NCBI GenBank assembly: GCA_050084985.1
Contig: JBITNC010000001.1
Coordinates: forward strand, 22,196,001-22,260,000
Length of the DNA stretch: 64,000 nucleotides
Reading direction: 5' to 3'
DNA from: Nageia nagi
Taxonomy: Eukaryota > Pinophyta
Shown piece by piece: positions 45,697 through 57,995 of the stretch. A program made the position numbers and the translations under genes. The stretch's first letter is position 1. Each line of letters begins with the position of its first letter. The notes beneath the pieces were generated by a model. It worked only from the letters and a program-made list of their open reading frames with translations, searched no databases and was not told where the DNA came from.

Positions 45697-47590
45697 ATGA
45701 GTTCTAAAAAGGAAAAAAGTAAAAAAAGTGGTTCTATGAAATCACTTATGTTCTATTAAGCTTACTATGTCGATTCATCAACCATGATATATATGCACAC
45801 TTCAAGAAGGATTTTTTAGGCTTCCTCCTCACAATTGGTGAAGGAAGAAGAATATTATGGAGAAATGTAATCAATGACACATTAATCAAACAACTCTCCT
45901 CCATCAGGATAACTTTTAAGTTTTATATGAATTCTTATTTGGTTTACATATTGCTTTATAAGAAGAATAGACCAAATGCTATTAGTATCAAAGATTTGAT
46001 TAGGAAGCCTAATATTCCCATTTATGTGATGTACTTTAAATGGAAAATAAAAAATAAATGGAATTATGTTCAAATGAGTATGGACTAGTAGGAATACACT
46101 ATTTATAAAGAGTTTAAGGGGCCTGATTGGATAGGAAGAATATGAGAAGAAGCAGGGAGATACCTTAAAGGCCTAGTTGATTTCTATCTAGAAGAGAGAG
46201 ATGTATCTTATATTTGGGTGTATGGGATATAATTGGAATCCAAAATGTTTCCCAAGTATGTGAGTGATGAGATCATGATATTTGAAATCATGCGGAAACT
46301 AAAACATCAATATGAGCATCTCTTAAGGGGAAAGTGGAAATAATTAGGCTTCACTTTTGTTTATGTTATTATGCATGCAATACATGGATTGAGGTAGACA
46401 TGATGGCCTTAGAACATAATAGTTATGGCCTTGAAAAAATGAAGGTAGTTAAAAACTATTATCCAAATATTAAATAGGAGTAGGAGATCATTACAATATA
46501 GAGCACCTCTTGAAGAATCCTCTAGCCAAGAAGCTATATTTAAAATTGGTAAATTTGGTATGATGACTAACATTTAGACTCTCAAGGAGTCCTTAGAATA
46601 TGGAGGATATAAGTGTTAAGCTCTAGGGAATCTAATAAAGAATTAAAAGAGTATAATGATGGGGGAGTTAGTTAGAAATCAAGAATTTTCTTCAAGAAGA
46701 AAGAGCCAACATAAACATAAAATTGAAGATGAATTTGTAAATGTTATTGATTCAAAAGAGGAAGGCAAGATAGCTCATAGCCCTAATAACAAGATAAACA
46801 AGAATGAAATTCCAATGCATACTTTAGGGAGAGATTCAACCTTGAGATATGGTTTCAAATAATCTTTAAAGAACCCCATAACCAAAGGGTCAACAATATA
46901 AAAAATGTAAAGCATCATAAAAGGTTCTATAAATATAGGTCGTAGAAGAGGATGATCAGACAATGGAGATGATAGAGATGAGGAGAACCTTGAAAAAAGA
47001 AAAAAGAGAAAACATGATGAACATAACCAAGCCTTAAAGAAATAACATGTTCCTATAAATCCACCTCATCAACCTTAGTAAGTGAATGATTGGACTTGTA
47101 TGGAAGGAGTTGCACTAAATCTATATTTGAAATTTGTTTAAGATATGAGTGGGAGTGATGATGATGGAACTAATAAAGGTGATGTTTATGTTGATGAGAC
47201 CCCTTCAAGACCTCCCAAATTGCTTTAGATTTTTCTAAGTATTAGTCCTGATAGGAAGATTTTGGTAAAGATATATAGTAACAAAAAAAAGCTCATAGAT
47301 GTAGCAACCCTCATAATTCATATAGATAAGTATGACATTAGAAAAATAGATGAGGATGGGAATAATTATATATGGAAATCAGTTATAGATCATATGTAAA
47401 AATATTAAAGTAGCATAAGAAAAATATCAAAGAGTTATAGGAGGAGCTAAAAGAAGAAAAATCCAACTATAAGAATTGGGAGTCTTTAACATCATATGAA
47501 AATGTTTTGAACATCAATTACCATAAAGGATGTTCTTTCACCAAAAAGACCCAATCACACATTTGTCAACTACTTAGTACACTGTACAAT
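45697..47590 (+). pseudogene. Decayed ORF of an unrecognised, probably transposon-borne family
   Basis: From 45723 one reading frame is open for 121 codons to a TAG at 46086. It then stays in the same frame to about 46390 with only five stops in all. Readable parts include WFYEITYVLL, DIYAHFKKDFLGFLLTIGEG, ITFKFYMNSYLVYILLYKK, SIKDLIRKPNIPIYVMYFK and MFPKYVSDEIMIFEIMRKLK. Further on, basic and coiled-coil-like stretches (46656-46862, then KELKEYN and EELKEEKSNYKNWESL near 47440) suggest a charged C-terminal tail. An ATG at 45697 (MSSKKEKSKKS) could be the original start after one frameshift. I do not recognise the family. It has no RT, integrase, protease or knuckle motif. Confidence 0.5.
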
Positions 47591-47607
47591 GCATACGAAG
47601 CATTCAC

Positions 47608-48206
47608 TTAGTTTTTATACATAAGAAAAGAGTTAAAATATATGGAGAATACCATTACAACAAGTTCAAATTCTGCATCTAGGCCACTAAGAAAGATGTG
47701 CACTCTCAACCGTGTAACAAATTTCTTATAGGTGACAATATCATCAAGATCCTTCATGATAACTTTATCATGATAATCTAATTCTTGGAAAATTTCGACA
47801 AGCTCACCATAATAAGTTGATAAAGGTCGACCAGCTTGTTTGGTGGTGAAGGCACGTTGATTCAGTGCAAAGAGTTGTGTCTCATCTAATCCATCATAGA
47901 ATGCTTTGGCAAGAGCACTCCAGATTTCTCTTACGATATGCAGTAGGAGATAACGCTTCATTATCTCTGGCAACATGGAGAGCAACCAACCCTTGACCTT
48001 TTGATTCTCTGCATACCAATAATATATTCGAGCTTCTCATGTCCAGCGATTTGCATCTCTAATATTTGGGACCATACATCATAGTTACTTTCAGTGAGGA
48101 TAACTCCAGCCTGGAAGCTAGAATTTTCAGATTGGATATGAATTACTGGAGTTGATGATTCGAAAGCCATATGGTGTTTTTCAGGATGCTTTGAAAACCA
48201 AGTCAA
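47608..48206 (-). pseudogene. Gag of a Ty1/copia element (element H), frameshifted
   Basis: Two overlapping frames make one copia Gag. The first (47961-48206) holds VILTESNYDVWSQILEMQIA, the N-terminal copia Gag motif. After a frameshift around 47970 the second (47608-47985) holds WSALAKAFYDGLDETQLFAL, RPLSTYYGELVEIFQELDY and RVHIFLSGLDAEFE, the UBN2-type Gag core. Coding quality is far better than in E, so it is a younger relic. The knuckle and pol are missing; after 47608 the sequence is unrelated. Confidence 0.8.
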
Positions 48207-48403
48207 ACTTGGTTTTCATTCATACATTGCTCTTTACAATATTGTGGGCATAAATAGCCACTATACATAATTGGAATGCTAAAATTTAGGACTACAAATC
48301 TGTCAGCCAGCTAAGCATATTTCTAATCTAGGAAATATATATATTTACAATCAATCTATATACGGAAGTATACCAACTTGGAATTACTCTAGAATCTTCA
48401 ACA
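48207..48403 (-). repeat. Probable short 5' LTR and decayed primer site of element H
   Basis: The minus strand starts TGTTGAAGATTCTAGAG, a common copia LTR start. A TATA-like GGCTATTTATGCCC precedes AATATTGTAAAGAGC. Between LTR and gag lies TTGGTTTTCAAAGCATCC, close to TTGGTATCAGAGCATCC. A perfect 8-bp inverted repeat AACCAAGT/ACTTGGTT sits at about 48198-48216. No partner LTR is in the window. Confidence 0.45.
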
Positions 48404-49400
48404 TTTAATACCACATATCTGATAAGAAACCATTCTCACATATTCTACTACAAAGCTTCATACCTTCTTCGAGAGCACCCATGGTGGCACACGCTAGAAA
48501 AATGCTGGAAAGGGTTGCAGGGTCTAGCATACATTTGTCATAGAGTCTTCAAAAAAATAAATGTGTTCTTCTTATCCTACAAGTATTTCTCTTTATCAAA
48601 CTTTTGTTCGGCGCTTTTAATAATCAGTTTTGAAAAAAACCTGCATTCTATGTGACCAAGCATTTAGATAAATAAGTCTCAGGCACTTTCAGCGTGATAA
48701 TTTTGTGCATATCCTATTTTTATTGTATTCTATGAGACAATTGGAAGGATGCGTGAAGTTTGGCTTTATAGTTGACAGTCGCATCAGCTTAAGTGTTGCT
48801 GTAATCTTTTCAGAAAACCCATTTTGTGTGCATCCTATTATAAATGTTGGATCTTGCGTATATATTTATTATATCTCACGATGGTTGGTTGCAAAAGAAT
48901 GCTCTCATAGGTAGCAGAGTTTAACTTTACATTTAACCATCGCATCTGCTTAAATGCCATAACCAATTTAGAAAAAAAAAAAACCATCAATCCTTATGTA
49001 TTTATTCTCATGTATGCTGTATGGAGTCCCATCTTGGAAGAATGCTGGTAGAGGTTGCAGAGTTTATCTTTACTTGACGACCTCACTTGTGTAAACGTCT
49101 TACAGCCTTTTCAAAAAACAAAAATACAAAAAAACTGTTTTGTGTGTATTCTGCTGTGATTTCTATCCATAACAATTGGGTCTTGTACACTTGACAATGA
49201 TAGCTGCTTAAACGTCGCCCTTTTCAAAAAACAGGTTCTGTGTATACCCTACTGTGATTACAATAATAGTATGTCATGTATTCGCATGATGGTCATTTTG
49301 CAATAATGCAGGCAGATTTGCAGAGTTTGAATTTACACTGCATCTACTTAAATGTCTCCATGGCCTTTACAGGCATTTTATGTTTATCAGGAGACCATTG
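48404..49400. repeat. Diverged tandem repeats of about 200 bp
   Basis: The same series of phrases recurs four or five times: GAATGCTGG..GGTTGCAGAGTTT, then CATCTGCTTAAATG, then CCTTTTCARAAAAC, then TTTTGTGTGCATYCTACTGTGA. Copies start near 48510, 48735, 48895, 49035 and 49300, with variable spacing. No ORF is supported. Confidence 0.6.
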
Positions 49401-49753
49401 CTAATCATGAAACTACTCTTTGAGAAAAGCTTTTTTCAAATAATTCATGGTTCCCATCAGAATATCTGATGACATTGTCTATCGATGAGGTATTTTTGCC
49501 AAATAATTCGTAGGCCATTTCAGCATGTCGTTGAGGTATTTTGTCAATTAATTCACAACCCTTTTAACAAAACCATTCTTGGCATTTGCTGAGGCATTCC
49601 AAGCTCCTGCCAATATAATTGTCTATGGTATTCGATGAAGTAATTTTGTCAAACAGTTCATCGGTCCATTTTATACAATTATCTTGGTCCATATTAAGCA
49701 TATATCTTACCTCTAGTTGAATTATTTAATGTTTCCCTCTATTATATATATAT

Positions 49754-49796
<43 letters not shown>

Positions 49797-50160
49797 CATT
49801 TTTGATATGGAATTTACTCAGGTAATTCATGGCTTATAAATGTAATTACTTTGTTCTTTGACATTACACTTGATTTGTCAAACATTTCATAGGCACTTTT
49901 AACAAATAATTTGAGTCTTATCACGTGGTTATAGCATGAGGGACTTTATCAAACAGATCAAAGACCCCTTTAGTCAATTTAATAAGGCATTTGGAAAAAA
50001 ATAAGAGATATTTTCAATAAATTTGATGAGAAATTTTGTCAAACAATTTAGAGGACCTTTCAATGAATTTGATGAGGCCTCGAATAGTAGAATAGAAGAT
50101 GGAATCCCAAATTTCATCCTTTGCATTGCTTTAAGGTATTTGTGATTAATGATTTAAATA
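49401..50160. repeat. Diverged tandem repeats of about 50-75 bp, interrupted by an AT microsatellite
   Basis: The phrase GATGAGGTATTTTGTCAAAYAATTCATAGGCCCTTTTAACAA, with changes, recurs at about 49485, 49525, 49635, 49880, 49945 and 50030. An AT run lies at about 49743-49792. No gene supported. Confidence 0.55.
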
Positions 50161-52100
50161 TGACCTTTTAAGTCTCCTTAAATCATAACAAAAATAAGGG
50201 GATATTGTCACTTTAATAAAAATAATATGGTTGTTTCTAAGGTATCAAAAAAATAAAAATAAAAATTATTAAAAGCTCCATCATTATTCGAAATAAAAGT
50301 ATATTAGAAAATTGTAAATCTTTATTAGAAAATATATTAAATAAAATTTGGATTTTATGAGTAAGTAGAATAAATAACCTTGGAAAGAATGTAATATAAT
50401 GGTGATATGACTACATAGCTCAAGAAGACAATGTTATTTTTAAGATTTTGAAATTAATTATGATTATAGTATCCTAACTCTTTAAAGATCATAAATGGGA
50501 CATTGTTGTCATCAAAACGATTTGGTTTTGCTTTATAAGTATGGATGTTAAGATATGATGTTTTTCGATTGACTTCGAGATTGAGGAAGATAGGTAATCT
50601 CTCGATGAGACATAGAACCTATCAAGATTTAAATGGGATATTATTTGTGATGATATTATTTTGAATAGTGACTTGTATGGAAAGATATATTTGGAAAGTG
50701 ATTGGATTCCATGGTCAAGGAAGATAGGTAGCCTCTTTCGAGAGATAAATCCTATTGAGATCAATATGGAGTATTGTATGATTTAGTTATATGATGTGTT
50801 TTCATCTAGGGTAGGATGCATTTCATAAAACCAAGAGCTATCCTAATTCTCATAAAATCTAACTAAATCCTAGTACTCAAAACTACATCACTTTGGTTTC
50901 CTTGGATGGAGGCACATTCAAGGAAGATGGTAGATTAATGGAGACTCATTAAAGACAAGTATGGAGCTGAGGAACACCTTTAAAGTTGAATGTACTCTTA
51001 AAGAAGGGGTTATTACAAGTTGTACTATAAAGGCAAAGGTAAACCCTAGTTTGATATACAATGTATGAAGGATCAATGACTCATGAAAAATATGATGAAA
51101 TCTTGAAAATGATCACAATATATGGTTAGAATCATGCTAATGTAATTCCTTAAAGAGTGAACCAATAAAACACCTTACTTGTAAAGGTGAAGTCTTAGAT
51201 GATTTATATGATGTATTCTATAAATAATGAAGCTTTTGATAAGTTTTATGCCACATTATTTTGTTACTTATTTATGAAGTAATTATCTTACTTTGTATTA
51301 ATCAATTATGATTGAATGTACCTTATTAGTTTCATAGTTGAGTTTTCTCAAATTACTTCTTTATTATTTTCGAGGAGTTATTGCTTTTGGGTTTGATAGA
51401 TATGGTTACTAACAAAATTTATTAGACTCAACCAACCACTCAGGATATTGTGAACCTAATACCCATGGCTCCCCAAGTTATGGGCACGAGGATTCCAGAT
51501 TCTATGGTGGGCCTAGCCAATAGTTGTGGGTGAGCTAATGTCTCATATCCTCGATAAGATGTTAGATGAAGGTAGCAGTCGATAAAACTATGATTACCAT
51601 GTGAGAGTAACTCGTATTCATACTACTTGCAATTAGCATATAAGATTATGATGATTTTTCAATAGGCAATGATGTTACCCATTCATATGGATGATTACCT
51701 AGGATAATTTATCTATGCCTATGAATTAGAGAGTTATCATTAGGTGATGATGCTAACTTAGTGGAAGTGTGATCTCTCAGGTGTCATGGGCTTTGAGTAG
51801 AAAACCATTATGCCATGACCAAAAAGCTTATTGCACATGAAACGTGGAACAAGAATGGTGAGGTCACCTTTGAGGAATCTTTTCAATGGGGTGAGCATTG
51901 GGGAGTGAACACCAAATAATTTGATCAAGGTTGGTTATTCAAGACTCTACCAATCTTACCATATGGGTGTTGGTAGCTGACAGCATTAACATGCTCATGT
52001 GGATCACCTAAGTCCATTCCTAGATCATTTGAGTTTTTCATTTTTTTTAAAAAAAAATAAGGTTTGAATTTTTAGGGTTTATGAAATTTAAGCTAAGCAA
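50161..52100. other. Unassigned DNA left of element C
   Basis: AGGAAGATAGGTARYCTCTC recurs near 50583 and 50726. From about 51400 to 52000 the sequence is less AT-rich and may be an old coding remnant, but I could not fit it to a family. The 5' LTR and first 1.2 kb of leader expected for C are not here, so C is 5'-truncated at about 52050-52105. Confidence 0.4.
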
Positions 52101-52892
52101 AAGGTGGATCATTACAATTAAGCTTTAGTAAAATAATCATACTAAAATGGTAATGAATCTCATGGGATAGATTAAGACTTATTAATTAAAATACTATCTT
52201 TTTCCATATTAAATAAAATATAATCAAAGGACATGTATGTTGGGTTGGGGTTGTAGTGATCATGAGTTATTTTATTTGTTAAATACATATGCATTATACC
52301 TTTAAAAATAAATATCAATGAGTTGGAGGTGATGAACAACCATTGATTCTTATACTTTTTTGTACCCACTGACCACACCATAAGCTGTAGAGCTATCTTG
52401 GAGATGAATACTAGGTTTTAGAATAGAATTCGTAACTTTTTATCTAGCAACTATAAATAAGGAGGCTATCCTTGGATTCCACTATCAAGATAGTCTTCAT
52501 CAACATTTTCTAAGTCCCATTGCACTAAGGGGACCACTTTAAGTACCAAATTGATACTTCGCCATAGATTGCCTATAGAATTCTAGCCTACCCTTGTTTG
52601 AACACTTGACTAGAAAAAATAATCTAGGAAAATTAACAAAAAATAAAATGAACAATTCACATCACACATTAAGAGAGATTAATTCAATTTATCAACAAAA
52701 TTAGCTAAGATAATCACACTAAAAAGGTGAGTTCATAAATAGCTTATTTGTGCATCTACTTATTTTTTCTATAATATAAATCAAAAATAAAAACATAATT
52801 CCTATGAACGATGTTTGTTTTTTTGTATTTCTTATTTAGCAAAAAATAAAAACAAAATTGAAAAGTTAAAAGGTTACATAAAATAGAAGAGA

Positions 52893-54890
52893 ATGGTCAT
52901 GATGCATTCTCAAATGGCTCATCAACAACATGAGCCCTATGATGAAACTTACCAAGAAGGATAGCCTAGTCATAGGTCTCATAGGTATAGTAGAGATATA
53001 TCAAGTATAGGAACTCCTCAAGAGATAGATGATACTTTAAATGAAGTAAGACAACATTTAATTTTGTTAAGGATTCCTTGTTCCTCTCATGCTCATAGTC
53101 TTTTGTTATATTCAACTTATCTAGCAAAAGATACACAAATAGGTTATGAGGTAGAAATCACTTTAAGGACTGTTACCCGATCACAAATACATTTAGCTTA
53201 TGCCATATTACAAAAAGTCCTTTTAAAACTAAGTATGATCATGATACATGTTACCTACTAGATGGACATCTTATTCAATCATATATAAGATGAGATGACT
53301 ACACACCTTCCACCATCTCTAGAAGGATGGAATAATTTGATGATAGAAGTTTAATACATATAGCCACTCTAGTATTTGAATCAAGGAGTCATGATAGGGT
53401 GTATAATTATGCTTATCATATTCTAAAAACAAACACACCTACCCCTAGAACTAGTCATTCTTATTCTATCACTAGCCATATAAACCCTAGTACTACTCAT
53501 ACACAACCCCTAGGATGAGTCATAGAGCTCCTAAACAAAGTAATATTGATCCTTCAAGGTATAGGGTAGAAGAGATACCATCGTATGTGTCTAGATCAAA
53601 TCAAAATTGAAAATAGCTTCAGGCTAACCAACAAATTATCCTATATAATCCAAATATGCAAAAATGAAATGAACCCAAAAAATTAGGGAAAAAATCATGT
53701 TTACAAACACAACCTATGTTTCATGCATATCAAAGTAAAACACCAATAGGAAAACCTAATAAAAAATAGGTTTAAGCTCAACTTCAAAATAAACCATATC
53801 AAGGAGTAGCAGATAATAGAAAGTTACCATCTAAAGCACGATCCTTTTCTCCTCAAGTCATAAAAATTATAAAAATCAAAACCTTCACTTACCTATAATA
53901 AGAGAGGTACCACATGAGCAACAACAACCTCCAAGGCCCCCTTTACCTTGACCTAGACATGAGGATCAAATACATTATGCTCCAACACCTTTATATCAAT
54001 AAGGGTAACAATAGTTTCCTCCACATCAACCTCCTCTGCCTTATCCACTATATAACAGATTTATTTATGGTGACCAAACACCTTCAAAAAAAAGTTACCA
54101 ATAATTTTCAACAAATAAACAAAAGGAATATAATAGTAATAGTAAACATCCTATCATTCCTAAGCAACCAAGTAATGACTTTGATGAAAGGTTAATAGAG
54201 CTTGAAAGAATATTACATCAACAAAACAAATATAAAGTCTCTTATGAAACAATTTGTAATTATCCTATACACCAAAATATTCCTAAGAAAAATATCCCTT
54301 TCAAATTCAAAATTCTAAATATTGAACCTTTCAAAGGAATGAAGGATCTTAAGGAACATTTAATACATTTTAGGTATTCAAGTTATGTAATTTCCAATGA
54401 TGATGTTTTGATGCTATGTATATTTCCTATGACACTTATTGTAAAATTAATGGATTGGTATAATAACTTAACTGAGCATACATCACACATCATATGTACA
54501 ATTATATTACAACAATTTTAGGATGAGGCAATCACAGACTTTATCTCAAGATGGAGGGTGATCCTGACAAGTATGCCTTCTACTCTCCCATAAGATGAAC
54601 TAGTGAAAATATTTAGTTAAAATTATCTAATACCTATCATTAGTAACTTATTTATTTTACAACATAAGACATTTGAGGAAGCAATCTCTCAAGTTGTTGT
54701 AATAAAAAAGGTTAAAATCCAATATGGAGAGCTAAAGGGTAAAATGAAAGAACCTTATGTTAGAAATAAAAATTAGGTTGAACAATTAGCAAAATTGATT
54801 CTTGCTAATAAAGTTTCTTATCTTAAAAATGGAGACCAAATCCTTTACAAAACATCCTTGGTCAAAAAAATGAGAGAAGAAACTCTAGGC
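52893..54890 (+). pseudogene. Gag of element C (decayed)
   Basis: The start ATG at 52893 gives MVMMHSQMAHQQHEPYDETY, the start shared with A and B. Conserved parts include GTPQEIDDTLNEVRQHL (about 53010), SHAHSLLLYSTYLAKDT (53064-53261) and MKDLKEHLIHFRYSSYVISN (54339-54521). The Gag core RWRVIL..MPSTLP follows near 54550. The knuckle-like region is lost in the deletion at about 54900. Stops and shifts throughout. Confidence 0.65.
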
Positions 54891-54892
54891 CA

Positions 54893-55680
54893 CTACCCAT
54901 AAAGGAAAAAGAATTATTGCAAAAACTATTGGAAGTTAAGTTTATCCATCCTATTGATTATTCTTACTAGATTTCTAATATGGTACCGATCAAGAAATCT
55001 ACTAGGAAGATTCAAATATGTACAAACTTTAAATATCAGAACAAAGAATGCATTAAAGATGACTTTCCTCTACCAAACATAAGTAATTTAGTCAATTCTG
55101 CTATAGGACATGAAATGTTGTCATTCATGGATGGATTTTCAGGATACAACAAAATTAAAGTAGCATCAGAAGATCAATATAAAACCACATTCATAACACC
55201 TTAGAGAACATTTTGTTATAAAATAATGCCTTTTGGATTGAAAAATATTGGAGCTACCTATCAAAGACCCATGACATACATTTTTCATGATTACATGCAT
55301 GACATAGAGGATTACATAGATGATGTATTGGATAAATGAAAAAAATGAGAAGATCATCCCAAATTACTTATCAAAATATTTGATCGATTACTAGAACATA
55401 AGATCTAATTGAACCCAAAGAATTATGTTTTTTGAGTAACATCTAGAAAATTATTAGGTTTCATCATCTCTAGGCAAGGAATTGAAGTAGATCCTAACAA
55501 GATAAAAGCAATAACAAATATGTTACCCCCCTCAAACATAAAATAACTATAAAGCCTATAGGGTAAGCTAAAAGCCATAAGATGTTTCATTTCTCAATTG
55601 TCAGACAAATGTAAACCTTTTTAACAAACTATTAAAGAAAGGGATTACATTTCACTAGGGCAATGAACAACAAGAAGTGT
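54893..55680 (+). pseudogene. Reverse transcriptase domain of element C, joined directly to gag
   Basis: The first readable residues are KEKELLQKLLEVKFIHPIDY, directly after gag sequence, so nucleocapsid, protease and the linker are deleted. Then NMVPIKKSTRKIQICTNFKY, FPLPNISNLV, FMDGFSGYNKIKVASEDQY and KTTFITP (54980-55204). Catalytic Y-I-D-D is intact at 55313-55324. Stops break the domain. Confidence 0.8.
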
Positions 55681-56100
55681 TTGATGAAATAAAGTGCTAT
55701 CTTTTTTCACCACCTATTTTAGTACCACTTAAGCTTGGAGAACCATTCCTATTATATATATCCACCATAGAAATAGCCTTAAGAACTATGCTTGTGTAAA
55801 AGAATGAGAATAATAAATAATAAGCAATATATCACCTTAGTCAAACTTTGGTTGGCTATGAGATTAAATATATATACTTAGAAAATTTATGCTTAGCAGT
55901 AGTATTTGGAACTAAAAAATTAAAACATTACATGCTAAACCATACCACGTATGTAATCACCAAAGTAGATCCTATGAAATATATAATAAATAAAACTTAT
56001 CAAAATGTAAGAACATCTAAATAGAACATACTAAATTTGAATTACTATTCATAAGTTAAAAATTAATCAAAGGACAAGTCATAGCTGACTATCTAGCTGA
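55681..56100 (+). pseudogene. First RNase H domain of element C
   Basis: Collinear with 9400-9900 of A. Short readable pieces resemble VFGTKKLKHYMLNHTTYVI and KVDPMKY near 55900-55985. Heavily decayed. Confidence 0.5.
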
Positions 56101-56194
56101 AGCACCATTACCCAATGATAATCAACTCATCATAAAATTACCAAATGGACATGTATTTCAATTATATGAAATGGAAATCCATGTAGAATCTAAA

Positions 56195-56530
56195 GAAGAT
56201 TGGGATATGGTAATCTTTTTTGATGGATAAAGATGTGAACAAAGTAAAGGTGTGGGTGTCATGTTTGTTATACCTCAAGGAGTTCCCACACTTTGTTATT
56301 TTGAGCTTAATTTTCTGTGTACAAACAATAATGTTGAGTATGAAGCTTTAATCTTAGCTATAAAAACTATAATAAAATTAATGTTAAGAAAAGTTAAATT
56401 TATTGATGACTCGCTATTGATCGTAAACCAAGTCAAAGAAATATTCCAATGTAAGGAACCTTTGCTACAAAAATATAAGAGGTTGGTAAATAATCTACTA
56501 TCATCTTTGGAAAAATACAATTTATAATTA
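56195..56530 (+). pseudogene. Archaeal-type RNase H domain of element C
   Basis: WDMVIFFDG followed by a stop, then GVMFVIPQGVPTL, TNNNVEYEALILAIKT and KFIDDSLLIVNQVKEIF. The FDG, EYEAL and D-S motifs are all readable, making this the best-preserved copy of the second RNase H in the window. Confidence 0.75.
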
Positions 56531-56559
56531 GGACCATGATCAACTAATAAATTTGTTGA

Positions 56560-57896
56560 TGCTATGGCTTCCATTGTATCTTTAATGCTTGTAACTTCTA
56601 ATCAAAAAATGATCCCTATTGAGATTATTCAAATCACCCAATCCTCAATAGAGTCAATCAAAGTTGAATATGTAGTTCTAGACATCACAATGGAAGATAA
56701 AAATTTGTGGCATATGCAACTATTTAAATTTCACTTTTGCATGATAGGATATGTATTCTATCGTAGGGGTTTTTATGGGAAATTACCTAGATGTTTAGAG
56801 TGGGTTGATTCACAAATTGTAATTTATTTGCACATGATGGAATTTGTAGAGGACATTTTAGTGGTTTCACAATTACAAAATGATTAATGCATATGGGATA
56901 TTACTAGCTTATTATAGAACATGACTATATGGAATATGTTAAAAAAGTGTGTTAAATGTCAACAACACATCAATCTATTTAATAAAATTTTGTATACATT
57001 ACAACCCATGCAATCATTATGGCCATTCTCAAAATGAGCATTAGATTTGATAGGTCAAATATCCCCTATTTCCTTAGGAGGTTACAAGTTTATTATAAGT
57101 GTTATGAAATATTTTACAAAACGGGTAGAATCCATCTCCATGATTTCAACAAAAGGGCCAAAGATAGCAAAATTCATATAAAACCACATTATATGTCATT
57201 TTAGAATTCCTGCATGAATTATCACTAATAATTTAAAAAACTTTAAAAATAAGGAAGTCCAAGCATTATGTAAAGAATATCATATCCGATTAAGCTTCTT
57301 GAAACCTTACTATCCCAAAGGGAATGGCCAAGCTAAAGCCACAAATAAAACTCTTCATAGTATTTTATTGAAAATTGTTAATGATTCCCATCAAGATTGG
57401 CATGCAAGAATTCCACATGCATTGTGGGTTATTGAACTAGTATTCAAAATCCTATTGGGACAACCCCATTTCTTTAGTATATGGGGCAAAAGTAGTACTA
57501 CCCTTGGAAATAGAAATTACCTCTCTACAAATTACCCTACAAGATTATATCACAAATGAAGCAGCTCATCAAATGAGATTAGATCAATTTCTACTTCTAG
57601 ATGAAAAAGATTTAATGCTTTAGAACATTTGTGAACCTATCAAAATTGTATTAAATGAGAGTTTGATAAAAAGAGTCAAAATTCATGAATTAAATATAAG
57701 GGATTTAGTTTTAAAAAAAAAATGACAAACTTCTTGAATGGAATGACAACATCATGATAAGTTTTTCTCTAACTAGTTAGGACCCTATATAATTAAAATA
57801 AAGTTTGGATTTGGAGCTTATCATCTAGTTGATATGGAAGGTAATGAAGAGCATGAATCTATAAACATCATGCATATTCAACCTTTGTATAGTTAA
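56560..57896 (+). pseudogene. Integrase of element C
   Basis: The zinc-binding half KKCVKCQQH lies near 56950. The core starts ALDLIGQISPISLGGYKFII (about 57040). The second acid site reads IITNNLKN (D to N), and the third motif reads YYPKGNGQAKATNKTL (E to K), so two of three catalytic acids are lost. The C-terminal part ends MHIQPLYS and a stop at 57894-57896. Compare A, where all three acids are readable. Confidence 0.8.
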
Positions 57897-57995
57897 GAAG
57901 CTTTTTGATTTATGATTGTATATATTGTAAATAGTCTTTTAATTTAAATCAATAAAAAATATTTTTTCTCAAACGTAATGTATTTGAAATAGAAA

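Noticed and set aside
51400-52050. Less AT-rich stretch as a protein-coding gene
   Set aside because: I translated likely frames and found no family motif and many stops; left as unassigned.
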